From positions 124,001 through 188,000 of the forward strand of contig NZ_BOOY01000001.1 in assembly GCF_016863475.1 (NCBI RefSeq): 64,000 nucleotides of DNA, read 5' to 3'. Positions 7,834 to 15,322 of this stretch are shown piece after piece. Under the pieces are notes generated by a model. That model was not told the origin of the DNA. It made no database searches and saw nothing but the letters and a program-made list of their open reading frames with translations. Source of the stretch: Spirilliplanes yamanashiensis. Its GTDB lineage: Bacteria > Actinomycetota > Actinomycetes > Mycobacteriales > Micromonosporaceae. Position numbers and translations under genes: made by a program. Every line of letters begins with the position of its first letter. Within the stretch, counting starts at the first letter, position 1.

Positions 7834-9102
7834 ATGACCTCTCCTGCCCGGAATCCGCGCAGGCGCGCCCGGACCGCGGTCGCCGCCGTGGCCGCGGCGC
7901 TCACCGTCGGGGCCGGCGTCGCCGTCGTCGGGCTGCTGCCCGCCAGCGCCGCCGCCGCCCCGACCGCCACCTTCAGCAAGGACTCCGACTGGGGCTCCGG
8001 CTGGACCGGCCGGTACACCATCCGCAACACCGGCGACCAGGCCGTCACCTCCTGGACGGTGGAGTTCGAGCTCCCGGCCGGCACCACCGTCGGCAGCTAC
8101 TGGGACGCCCTGCTCACCACCAGCGGCCGGCGCCACACGTTCACCAACCGGTCGTGGAACGGCGCCGTCGCCCCCGGCGCCTCCGTCACGTTCGGGTTCC
8201 TCGGCATCGGCACCGGCGTCCCGGCCGGCTGCACGATCAACGGCGCCCCGTGCGGCGGCGGCTCGGCTCCCACGACGGCCCCCACCACCACCCGGCCCAC
8301 CACCGCCGCGCCGACGACCGCGCCGACCACCCGGCCTCCGACGACCGCCCCCACCACGCGGCCGCCGACCGGCCCGCCGGTCACCACGCAGCCGCCGACC
8401 GGCGGCCGGAACCTCGACGACCCGGCGAAGAAGGACGTCGCGATGCAGATCGTGTCCACCGCCGAGAACTCGTCGCTGAACTGGCGGGCCCAGTTCGCCT
8501 ACATCGAGGACATCCGCGACGGGCGCGGCTACACCGCCGGCATCATCGGCTTCTGCTCCGGCACCTCCGACATGCTCCAGCTCGTCGAGAACTACACCCG
8601 GGTGTCGCCCGGCAACGTGCTCGCCAAGTACCTGCCCGCGCTGCGCCGGGTCAACGGCACCGCCTCGCACGACGGCCTCGACCCGGACTACCCGGCCGAC
8701 TGGCGCGCGGCCGCGCAGGACCCGGTGTTCCAGCGGCAGCAGGAGACGGAGCGGGACAACGAGTACTTCAACCCGTCGGTCAGCCGGGCCAAGCAGGACG
8801 GGGTGCGGGCCCTCGGCCAGTTCGCGTACTACGACGCCGCCGTCATGCACGGCTACTCCGGCATGCAGTCCATCCGCGCGGCGGCGCTGCGCACGGCGAA
8901 GCCGCCGGCCCAGGGCGGCGACGAGACCGCCTGGCTGACCGCCTTCTTCGACGCCCGCGTCGTCGAGATGAAGAAGGAGGAGGCCCACTCGGACACCTCG
9001 CGGGTCGACACGGCGCAGCGGGTCTGGCTGCGGCAGGGCAACCTCGACCTGAACACCCCGCTGGCCTGGACCATGTACGGCGAGGGCTTCCGGATCGGCT
9101 GA
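7834..9102 (+). CDS. Secreted chitosanase, CBM2 + GH46
   Basis: A 422-residue exported chitosan endo-hydrolase. Residues 1-42 form a signal peptide with an Arg-rich n-region and Ala-rich cleavage area. Residues 43-140 are a CBM2-type module with Trp-rich surface and the Cys133-Cys140 pair. A Thr/Pro linker (about 144-190) leads to a GH46 domain. By similarity to the Streptomyces N174 enzyme, Glu211 in 'TAENSS' and Asp229 in 'DIRDGRGYT' match catalytic Glu22 and Asp40. GAGGA precedes the ATG. CBM2 on GH46 is a less usual pairing and may hold the enzyme on crystalline polymer. A strong terminator follows. Confidence 0.95.
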   Translation: MTSPARNPRRRARTAVAAVAAALTVGAGVAVVGLLPASAAAAPTATFSKDSDWGSGWTGRYTIRNTGDQAVTSWTVEFELPAGTTVGSYWDALLTTSGRRHTFTNRSWNGAVAPGASVTFGFLGIGTGVPAGCTINGAPCGGGSAPTTAPTTTRPTTAAPTTAPTTRPPTTAPTTRPPTGPPVTTQPPTGGRNLDDPAKKDVAMQIVSTAENSSLNWRAQFAYIEDIRDGRGYTAGIIGFCSGTSDMLQLVENYTRVSPGNVLAKYLPALRRVNGTASHDGLDPDYPADWRAAAQDPVFQRQQETERDNEYFNPSVSRAKQDGVRALGQFAYYDAAVMHGYSGMQSIRAAALRTAKPPAQGGDETAWLTAFFDARVVEMKKEEAHSDTSRVDTAQRVWLRQGNLDLNTPLAWTMYGEGFRIG

Positions 9103-9111
9103 CCGGGCGGC

Positions 9112-9142
9112 GGCCCGGCCCCGGCCCCCCCGGGGCCGGGCC
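9112..9142. terminator. Bidirectional hairpin terminator
   Basis: Perfect 13-bp arms (9112-9124, 9130-9142) around a CCCCC loop fill almost the whole gap between the convergent chitosanase and NmrA-like genes. Confidence 0.8.
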
Positions 9143-9143
9143 G

Positions 9144-9977
9144 TCACACCCCCAGCACGTCCGCCAGCGGCATGGCCGGGTGGCCCGTGAGGTCCGCGAC
9201 GGCGGTGCTCACGCCCGCCAGCTCGCCCGCCGCGATCGCCGTGTACGTCGACACCCACGCGTCCACCTGCCAGCGCGGCGCCCCGTACGACGCCCGCGAC
9301 GCGTACGCCTCCTCGACCGTCTCCGGGTGGTACGTGACCTGCCGGCCCGTCGCCTTCGACACCACGGCGGCCACCTCGTGCAGGCCGACGTCCTCGGGGC
9401 CGGTCAGGTCGTACGTCGCGCCGGCGTGCGCGTCCGCGTCGCGCAGCACCGCCACCAGGGCGTCCGCGACGTCGTCCTGCGCCACCGCCGACACGACGCC
9501 GTCGCCGGCCGGCCCGCGCAGCACGCCGTCCTCGCCCGTCATCAGGGGGAAGAAGTCGGCGTACAGGTTGTCGCGCAGGAACGTGTGCGGGATGCCGACC
9601 TCGCGCACGTACGCCTCGGTCGCGGCGTGGTCGCGGGCCAGCGTGAACGTGGCGTCGGGCGCGGCGCCGTAGAACGACGTGTAGACCAGGTGCTTCACGC
9701 CCGCGGAGGCCGCCGCGTCGACGAACGTGCGGTGCTGCTCCAGCCGGTCCTCGCCCTCGGCGGCCGACACCATCAGCACGGTGTGGATGTGCCGCATCGC
9801 CCGGCGCAGCGCCTCGCCGTCGCCGTACGACGCCCGGGTCACGACCGCCCGGTCCAGCCGCGGCACCCGGCTCGGATCGCGGACGATCAGGCGCTGGGGC
9901 ACTCCCGCGGCGGAGAGCCGGCGGGCCACCCGGCCGCCGAGCCGACCCGTCGCGCCGGTCACGGCGATGGAGGTCAT
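9144..9977 (-). CDS. NmrA-type NAD(P)-binding reductase
   Basis: A 277-residue atypical short-chain dehydrogenase. The N-terminal 'VTGATGRLGGRVARRL' is the GxxGxxG dinucleotide loop; the Arg-rich continuation favours NADPH. 'LVYTSFYGAAP' replaces the classical active site, as in NmrA and quinone-oxidoreductase-2-like proteins that sense or reduce via NAD(P)H. Substrate unknown. Monocistronic, ending against the chitosanase terminator. Confidence 0.82.
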   Translation of the reverse strand: MTSIAVTGATGRLGGRVARRLSAAGVPQRLIVRDPSRVPRLDRAVVTRASYGDGEALRRAMRHIHTVLMVSAAEGEDRLEQHRTFVDAAASAGVKHLVYTSFYGAAPDATFTLARDHAATEAYVREVGIPHTFLRDNLYADFFPLMTGEDGVLRGPAGDGVVSAVAQDDVADALVAVLRDADAHAGATYDLTGPEDVGLHEVAAVVSKATGRQVTYHPETVEEAYASRASYGAPRWQVDAWVSTYTAIAAGELAGVSTAVADLTGHPAMPLADVLGV

Positions 9978-10127
9978 GGTCTCTGTCTACTACCTGGGCG
10001 CCACCGATCACAGCGGAACGGCGCCGGGCCCGGCGCAGCCGCGGTGGCATACGCCAAAAACGGGTGAAACGGGCCACCTTCGCGGCGCGGGATGGGATGG
10101 TCGCAGGGGAGAGGAGACACCCTGCGC

Positions 10128-13007
10128 GTGACCACTGAGCGGATCAACGACCGGCGGCGGCTGCGGGCGCTCGCCGCGACCGGCCTGCTCGACGGGCCCC
10201 GGGCGCCGGGCCTCGACCGCCTCGCGAACCTCGCCGCGCGCACCCTGCGCGTGCCGCACGCGTACGTGACCCTCGTCGACGCCGACCGGCAGCTCCTGCC
10301 GGGCGCCGCCGGGCCCACCCTGCCGCCCGCCGACCGCGAGGGCCCGCTGTCGCTGTCGTTCTGCCGGCACGTGGTGCAGGCGGGCGGTCCCGTGGTCATC
10401 GACGACACCCGGCTCGACCCGCGGGTCGCCGACCACCCCGTGGTCGCCGCCGGGCAGGTGCTCGCGTACGCCGGCTACCCGCTGACCAGCCCGGACGGGC
10501 ACGTGCTCGGCTCGTTCTGCCTGGTCGACACCGCGCCGCGGCAGTGGACCGCCGACGAGCTGGACAGCCTCGCCGACTTCGCGGTGGCCGCCGAGTCGGA
10601 GATCGCCCTGCGCACCGCGAACGACCAGCTCGCCGCCGTGCTCGACACCGCCCAGGACGCGTACGCGGCGATCGACGCCGCCGGCGACGTCGTCGCGTGG
10701 AACCCGGCGGCCGAGAAGCTGTTCGGCTGGACGGCCGGCGAGGTGCTCGGCGCGTCCCTGACCGGCCTGATCGTGCCGGAACGCTTCCGGGCGGCGCACG
10801 AGGCGGGCCTGGACCGGGTGCGCGCCAGCGGCCACTCGCGGCTGGCCGGTCAGCGGCTCCAGCTGGCCGCGGTCGGCCGTGACGGGCGCGAGTTCCCGAT
10901 CGAGCTGACGCTGCAGCACACCGGTTCCGGCCGGGACATCCGGTTCCACGCCTTCCTGCACGACATCTCCGAGCGCGAGGAGGGACGCCGGCAGCTGGAG
11001 GCGGACCGGGCGTTCCTCCAGGCGCTGCTCGAGAACCTGGACACGGGCGTCATCGCGTGCGGCGCCGACGGCGAGGTGGCCCTGACCAACCGGGCGATCC
11101 GCCGGTTCCACATGCCCGACGGCGCCGCGGGCGAGCACCCGGACGCCTGGCGGGACCTGCACCGGGTGTTCCGGGCCGACGGCCGCACCCCCGTCACCCG
11201 CGAGTCCGCGCCGCTGGCGCGCGCCCTGGCGGGCGAGACGGTCGCCGGCGAGGAGCTGGTGATCCGGTACGCCGACGGCACCAGCCGCCGGTTCGCCGTC
11301 CGCGGGCGGCAGATCCGCGACGCGAGCGGCGGCGTGCAGGGCGCCGTGGTCGTGACGCAGGACATCACCGAGGCGCACCGCCGCGACCGGCTGCTCGCCG
11401 CCCAGCACGCGGCCGCCGAGGTGCTCGCGGACGCCCCGCCGGACACCGAGGCCGCCGCGGCCGTCGTCGCGGCGGTGGGGGCGGCGCTGGGCTGGTCCGT
11501 CGGCGAGTACTGGGAGGTCGACGACGGCCGCCACGTCATCGAGCGGGTCAGCTCGTGGTCGGCCGCCGCGGACGGCCCCAGGGACGACACCGAGGCCGCG
11601 GACCGGCCGGCGCTGCTGCACGGCGAGGGACTGCCGGGGCTGGCGTGGGCGTCCGGGCGCGCCGAGTGGGTCGCCGACCTGGCCGCCGACCCCCGTGCGG
11701 CGGTCCGCGACGACGTCGCCGCCGCGCTGGCGGGCCTGCACACGGCGGTGGTCCTGCCGATCCGCAGCCCCGACGCCGTCCTGGGCGCGCTGCTGTTCGC
11801 CACCGACCGGCCGCAGCCGCCGGACGCCGAGCTGGTCGACACGCTCGACAGCGTCGGCGCCCACCTGGGGCGCTACCTCGACCGCCGCCGCGCCCGCGAC
11901 GACCTCGACCGCGTCGTCCGGCAGATCACCGACTTCCTGTGGACCGTCGAGATCACCACCGAGGGCACCCTGGTGGTCCGGTACGTGAGCCCGAACGGCG
12001 AGCACGTGTTCGGCGCCGACGTGGCCGGCGTCGCGGACCTGGTGCCCGTGATCGGCGCGCGGGTCGACCCGGCGGACGCCGCGGCGTTCGCCGACTTCAC
12101 GACCACGCTGGAGGGCGGCGGTACCGCCTCCGTGGAGGTGCGCGTCCGGGGCTTCGACGACGTGGTGCGCTGGGTGTGGTTCCGGGCGATCCCGCGCCGC
12201 AGCGGCGGCCGGCTGCTCGCCGACGGCGTCTGCACCGACGTCACCGAGCGGCGGGGCCTCGCCGACCGGCGCGAGGAGCTGCTGGCCGCCGAGCGCGAGC
12301 AGGTGCGCCGGCTGCGGGCGGTCGACCGGCTGAAGGACGAGCTGGTCGCGCTGGTCACGCACGAGCTGCGCAACCCGATCGCCTCCATCCACGGCTTCAC
12401 CGAGCTGCTCCAGGACGACGAGGAGCTGCTCCACCCGCAGCACCGGCGGTTCGTGGCGGCGATCGCCCGGCAGAGCCTCCACCTGCAGGCCCTCGTCGAC
12501 GACCTGCTGGACCTGGCCCGGCTGGACGCCGGGCACGTGTCGTTCGCGCCGCGGCCGGTGGCCCTGCACCCGCTGCTGACCGAGGTGCTGGAGGACAACC
12601 GCCCGGCCGCCGAGGCGGGCGAGGTCACGCTGACCGACGGCGCCGACCCGGAGCTCACGGTCATGGGCGACCCGCTACGCCTGCGCCAGGTCGTCGCCAA
12701 CCTGGTGGCGAACGCGATCAAGTACACGCCGGCGGGCGGCGCGGTGCGGCTCGCGACGGTGCACGAGGGCGACCGGGTGACCCTGACGGTCACCGACACG
12801 GGCATCGGCATCCCGGCGGACGAGTACCCGAAGCTGTTCACCCGCTTCTTCCGGGCGACGACGGCGGTCGAGAACAAGATCGACGGCACGGGGCTGGGCC
12901 TCGCCATCGCCAAGGCGATCGTCGAGCGGCACGACGGCCTGATCCGGGCGTACCCGAACGACCCCGGGCCGGGCACGACGTTCGCGGTGACGCTGCCGGC
13001 GGTCTAG
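10128..13007 (+). CDS. Multi-sensor histidine kinase (GAF-PAS-PAS-GAF-PAS-HisKA-HATPase)
   Basis: A 959-residue soluble hybrid sensor without membrane segments. Order: GAF (about 25-160), PAS ('AYAAIDAAGDVVAWNPAAE', 165-285), second PAS (300-415), second GAF (420-590), a PAS-like stretch (600-725), HisKA with phospho-acceptor His745 in 'VTHELRNPIAS', and a complete HATPase with 'NLVANAIKYTP', 'DTGIGIP' and 'GTGLGLAIAK'. GTG 10128 is chosen because GAGGAG at 10111-10116 precedes it; an ATG at 10092 is less likely. No response regulator is adjacent. Its first GAF domain resembles the GAF of the pseudokinase-like gene at 14099, suggesting paralogy. The stop overlaps the convergent dehydrogenase by 4 bp. 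Confidence 0.92.
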   Translation: MTTERINDRRRLRALAATGLLDGPRAPGLDRLANLAARTLRVPHAYVTLVDADRQLLPGAAGPTLPPADREGPLSLSFCRHVVQAGGPVVIDDTRLDPRVADHPVVAAGQVLAYAGYPLTSPDGHVLGSFCLVDTAPRQWTADELDSLADFAVAAESEIALRTANDQLAAVLDTAQDAYAAIDAAGDVVAWNPAAEKLFGWTAGEVLGASLTGLIVPERFRAAHEAGLDRVRASGHSRLAGQRLQLAAVGRDGREFPIELTLQHTGSGRDIRFHAFLHDISEREEGRRQLEADRAFLQALLENLDTGVIACGADGEVALTNRAIRRFHMPDGAAGEHPDAWRDLHRVFRADGRTPVTRESAPLARALAGETVAGEELVIRYADGTSRRFAVRGRQIRDASGGVQGAVVVTQDITEAHRRDRLLAAQHAAAEVLADAPPDTEAAAAVVAAVGAALGWSVGEYWEVDDGRHVIERVSSWSAAADGPRDDTEAADRPALLHGEGLPGLAWASGRAEWVADLAADPRAAVRDDVAAALAGLHTAVVLPIRSPDAVLGALLFATDRPQPPDAELVDTLDSVGAHLGRYLDRRRARDDLDRVVRQITDFLWTVEITTEGTLVVRYVSPNGEHVFGADVAGVADLVPVIGARVDPADAAAFADFTTTLEGGGTASVEVRVRGFDDVVRWVWFRAIPRRSGGRLLADGVCTDVTERRGLADRREELLAAEREQVRRLRAVDRLKDELVALVTHELRNPIASIHGFTELLQDDEELLHPQHRRFVAAIARQSLHLQALVDDLLDLARLDAGHVSFAPRPVALHPLLTEVLEDNRPAAEAGEVTLTDGADPELTVMGDPLRLRQVVANLVANAIKYTPAGGAVRLATVHEGDRVTLTVTDTGIGIPADEYPKLFTRFFRATTAVENKIDGTGLGLAIAKAIVERHDGLIRAYPNDPGPGTTFAVTLPAV

Positions 13008-14011
13008 CCCTCCGACACGGTCACGACGGTCTTCAGCACCGACGGGTCGGTGTGGCCCATCGTCAGCGCCCGCTCCGACTCCGCCAGGGGCAGCCGCGCG
13101 CCGACCAGGGCGTCCAGGTCGATCCGGCCGCTGGCGGCCAGGGCGATCGCGTCGGGGTACGTGTGGGCGTACCGGAAGGTGCCGGTGACGATCAGCTCGC
13201 GCGTCTGGATGGCCTGCACCGGCAGCTGCTGGGTGCCGCTCGCGCCCATGCCGACCAGCACGGCGCGCCCGCGCGGGCGCAGCGCCCGGATGCCGGCGTC
13301 CACCACGGGCTCGGCGCCGGTGCACTCGAGCAGCACGTCCGGCCGGTACGCGGCGTAGTCCACGCCCCGCCGGGCGTCGATCACCTCGTCGACGGCGAAC
13401 GCCTCGGCGGCCTTGAGCCGGTCCGGCTGCACGTCGGCGATCCCGACCCAGGACGCGCCGAACGCCCGGGCGGTCTCCGCGCACAGCACGCCGACCGGCC
13501 CGGCGCCGGTGACCAGCACGCGGGAGCCGATGGTGGTGCCGGCCTTGCGGTTGGCCCACAGGCCGACGGACAGCGGCTCGCACAGCGCGGCCGCGTCGTC
13601 GCTGAGCTCGTCGGGCACCGGGTGGGCGAACGCCTCGTGGACGGCCACCACGTGCGCGAGCGCGCCGTCGATCGGCGGGGTGGCGAAGAACCGGACGTCG
13701 GGGCACAGGTTGTACGCCCCGGCCCGGCACTGCTCGCAGTGCCCGCACGGCACCCCCGGCTCGACGGCGACCCGCTGCCCGGTGCCGACGACAACGCCGC
13801 TCGCCTCGTGACCGAGGATCATCGGCGCGTTCACCACGTGGTCGCCGATGCGGCCGTGCTCGTAGTAGTGCACGTCGGAGCCGCAGATGCCGACCGACCG
13901 GATCTCCACGAGCACCTCGCCCGGCCCCGCGACCGGCCTCGGCACCTCCTCGATGCGCAGGTCGCCCACGCCGTGCAGAACCGCGGCCACGTTCTGTGTC
14001 GTCACCACCAC
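13004..14011 (-). CDS. Zinc-dependent polyol/sorbitol-type dehydrogenase
   Basis: A 335-residue medium-chain dehydrogenase. Catalytic zinc ligands are Cys43 ('GICGSDVHYY') and the His68-Glu69 pair ('GHEASG'); the structural zinc site has Cys89, Cys92, Cys95 and Cys103. The Rossmann loop is 'VTGAGPVGV'. 'GSDVHYYEHGRIG' is characteristic of sorbitol/xylitol/L-iditol dehydrogenases, so it should oxidise a polyol to a ketose with NAD+. Three consecutive GTG codons (14011, 14008, 14005) make the start uncertain; a CATGCT hexamer 6 nt before the third favours 14005 if the mRNA is leaderless. Convergent CTAG overlap with the kinase. Confidence 0.87.
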   Translation of the reverse strand: MVVTTQNVAAVLHGVGDLRIEEVPRPVAGPGEVLVEIRSVGICGSDVHYYEHGRIGDHVVNAPMILGHEASGVVVGTGQRVAVEPGVPCGHCEQCRAGAYNLCPDVRFFATPPIDGALAHVVAVHEAFAHPVPDELSDDAAALCEPLSVGLWANRKAGTTIGSRVLVTGAGPVGVLCAETARAFGASWVGIADVQPDRLKAAEAFAVDEVIDARRGVDYAAYRPDVLLECTGAEPVVDAGIRALRPRGRAVLVGMGASGTQQLPVQAIQTRELIVTGTFRYAHTYPDAIALAASGRIDLDALVGARLPLAESERALTMGHTDPSVLKTVVTVSEG

Positions 14012-14069
14012 AGCATGCGCCCATCGACGGGAAACGACAAAGCTCGCCCGAAACGCGGAGAAGAGGTGT

Positions 14070-14082
14070 TAAGTGAAACTTA
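14070..14082. promoter_or_regulatory. Small inverted repeat before the GAF gene
   Basis: TAAGT-GAA-ACTTA lies 16 bp upstream of the ATG at 14099, overlapping the likely transcript start region; a possible operator. Function unproven. Confidence 0.3.
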
Positions 14083-14098
14083 CTCGGAGGTGACCGTC

Positions 14099-15322
14099 AT
14101 GACCGCATCCCTGCCCCACGACGAGGCACAGCGCCTCGGCGCCCTGTACGACCTCGACGTCCTCGACACCCCGCAGGAGAAGGAGTTCGACGACATCGTC
14201 GCGCTCGCCTCCGCCGTGTGCGGCGTCCCCATGTCGCTCGTCAGCCTCGTCGACGCCGACCGGCAGTGGTTCAAGGCGCGCCTCGGCATCGACGAGGCCG
14301 AGACGTCCCGCGACGTGTCGTTCTGCGCCCACGCCATCCTCGGCCGGGACCTCATGGTGGTGCCCGACGCCGCCCGCGACCCCCGGTTCGCCGACAACCC
14401 GTACGTCACCGGCGAGCGCGGCCGCATCCGGTTCTACGCCGGCGCCCCGCTGGTCACCACCGACGGGCACGCCCTCGGCACCCTGTGCGTCGTCGACGAG
14501 CAGCCGCGCTCGCTGTCGTACGAGCAGCTCCAGGCGCTGCGGGCGCTGTCCCGCCAGGTCACCAGCCAGCTCGAACTGCGCCGGTACGCCACCGCGCTGG
14601 CCGACACCACCGCCCGCCTGCAGGAGCTGGAGCGCCGCAAGGACGACCTCGCCGCCCTCGTCGGCGGGGAGCTGCGCGCCCCGCTCGGACTGCTCAAGGG
14701 GTACCTGGACGGCCTGGCCCACACCGGCACCCACGACCTGGACGCGGCGGCGGACCTCGGCCGCGCGGCCGCCGCCCACTGCCGCGGCCTGGAGGACCTG
14801 CTCGAGCACCTGCTCAGCCTCGCCCAGACCGGCCCGGCGCCGGAGGGCCTGCGCATGCGCGAGGTCGACCTCACCCGGCTCACCCGGCGGGCCGTCGAGG
14901 CGGTGCGGCCCATCGCCGCCACCAAGCAGATCTGGATCCTCAACCAGGCCGGCGGGCCGCAGCTGCCCATCATCGCCGACCCGGTGCGCCTCGAGCAGGT
15001 CCTCATGCACCTGCTGTTCGCCGCGGTGAAGTACACGCCGCCGGGCGGACGGGTGCGCGTCGGCAACGACATCGAGTCCGGGCCGGCCGTCCACCTCGAC
15101 GACCTCGACCTCGGCGACGGCACCCACCCGGACCTGTTCCCGCACCTGTACTACGGCGCCATCTCCGCGGCCGCCGACGTGCCCCAGTCCGACCGGGGCC
15201 TCGTCGTCGCCAAGCGCATCCTCGACGCGCACCACGCCACGGTGGCGCTGTCCGACCGGCCCGGCGACGGCACCTCGCTGCACGTGGTGTTCCCGTCGGC
15301 GGAGCCGGTCGCCGTCGCCTAG
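14099..15322 (+). CDS. GAF-domain protein with degenerate histidine-kinase half
   Basis: A 407-residue cytoplasmic protein. Residues 10-165 are a GAF domain ('MSLVSLVDADRQWFKARLG', 'TLCVVDEQPR') homologous to the first GAF of the neighbouring kinase. Residues 175-400 align with HisKA/HATPase but key positions are lost: the phospho-acceptor His is Gly190 ('VGGELRAPLG'), the N-box Asn is Ala308 ('LLFAAVKYTP'), the DTGxG box is absent and the G2 loop reads 'SDRGLVVAK'. It should neither autophosphorylate nor bind ATP normally; it may titrate or scaffold another kinase or act as a GAF switch. GGAGG at 14086-14090 fixes the ATG. The frame is intact, so this is not a recent pseudogene. Confidence 0.85.
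   Translation: MTASLPHDEAQRLGALYDLDVLDTPQEKEFDDIVALASAVCGVPMSLVSLVDADRQWFKARLGIDEAETSRDVSFCAHAILGRDLMVVPDAARDPRFADNPYVTGERGRIRFYAGAPLVTTDGHALGTLCVVDEQPRSLSYEQLQALRALSRQVTSQLELRRYATALADTTARLQELERRKDDLAALVGGELRAPLGLLKGYLDGLAHTGTHDLDAAADLGRAAAAHCRGLEDLLEHLLSLAQTGPAPEGLRMREVDLTRLTRRAVEAVRPIAATKQIWILNQAGGPQLPIIADPVRLEQVLMHLLFAAVKYTPPGGRVRVGNDIESGPAVHLDDLDLGDGTHPDLFPHLYYGAISAAADVPQSDRGLVVAKRILDAHHATVALSDRPGDGTSLHVVFPSAEPVAVA

Noticed and set aside
8260-8400. Repeat array in the chitosanase gene as a CRISPR-like element
   Set aside because: It is a coding Thr/Pro linker with irregular units and no spacers.
10008-12569. Very long open frame on the minus strand opposite the sensor kinase
   Set aside because: Its translation is Arg/Val/Gly/His-rich without domains, while the plus strand encodes clear GAF, PAS and kinase motifs. 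Long antisense frames are usual at this GC content.
11057-14098. Upstream extension of the GAF-pseudokinase frame
   Set aside because: It crosses two other well-supported genes and is compositionally random; GGAGG before ATG 14099 marks the real start.
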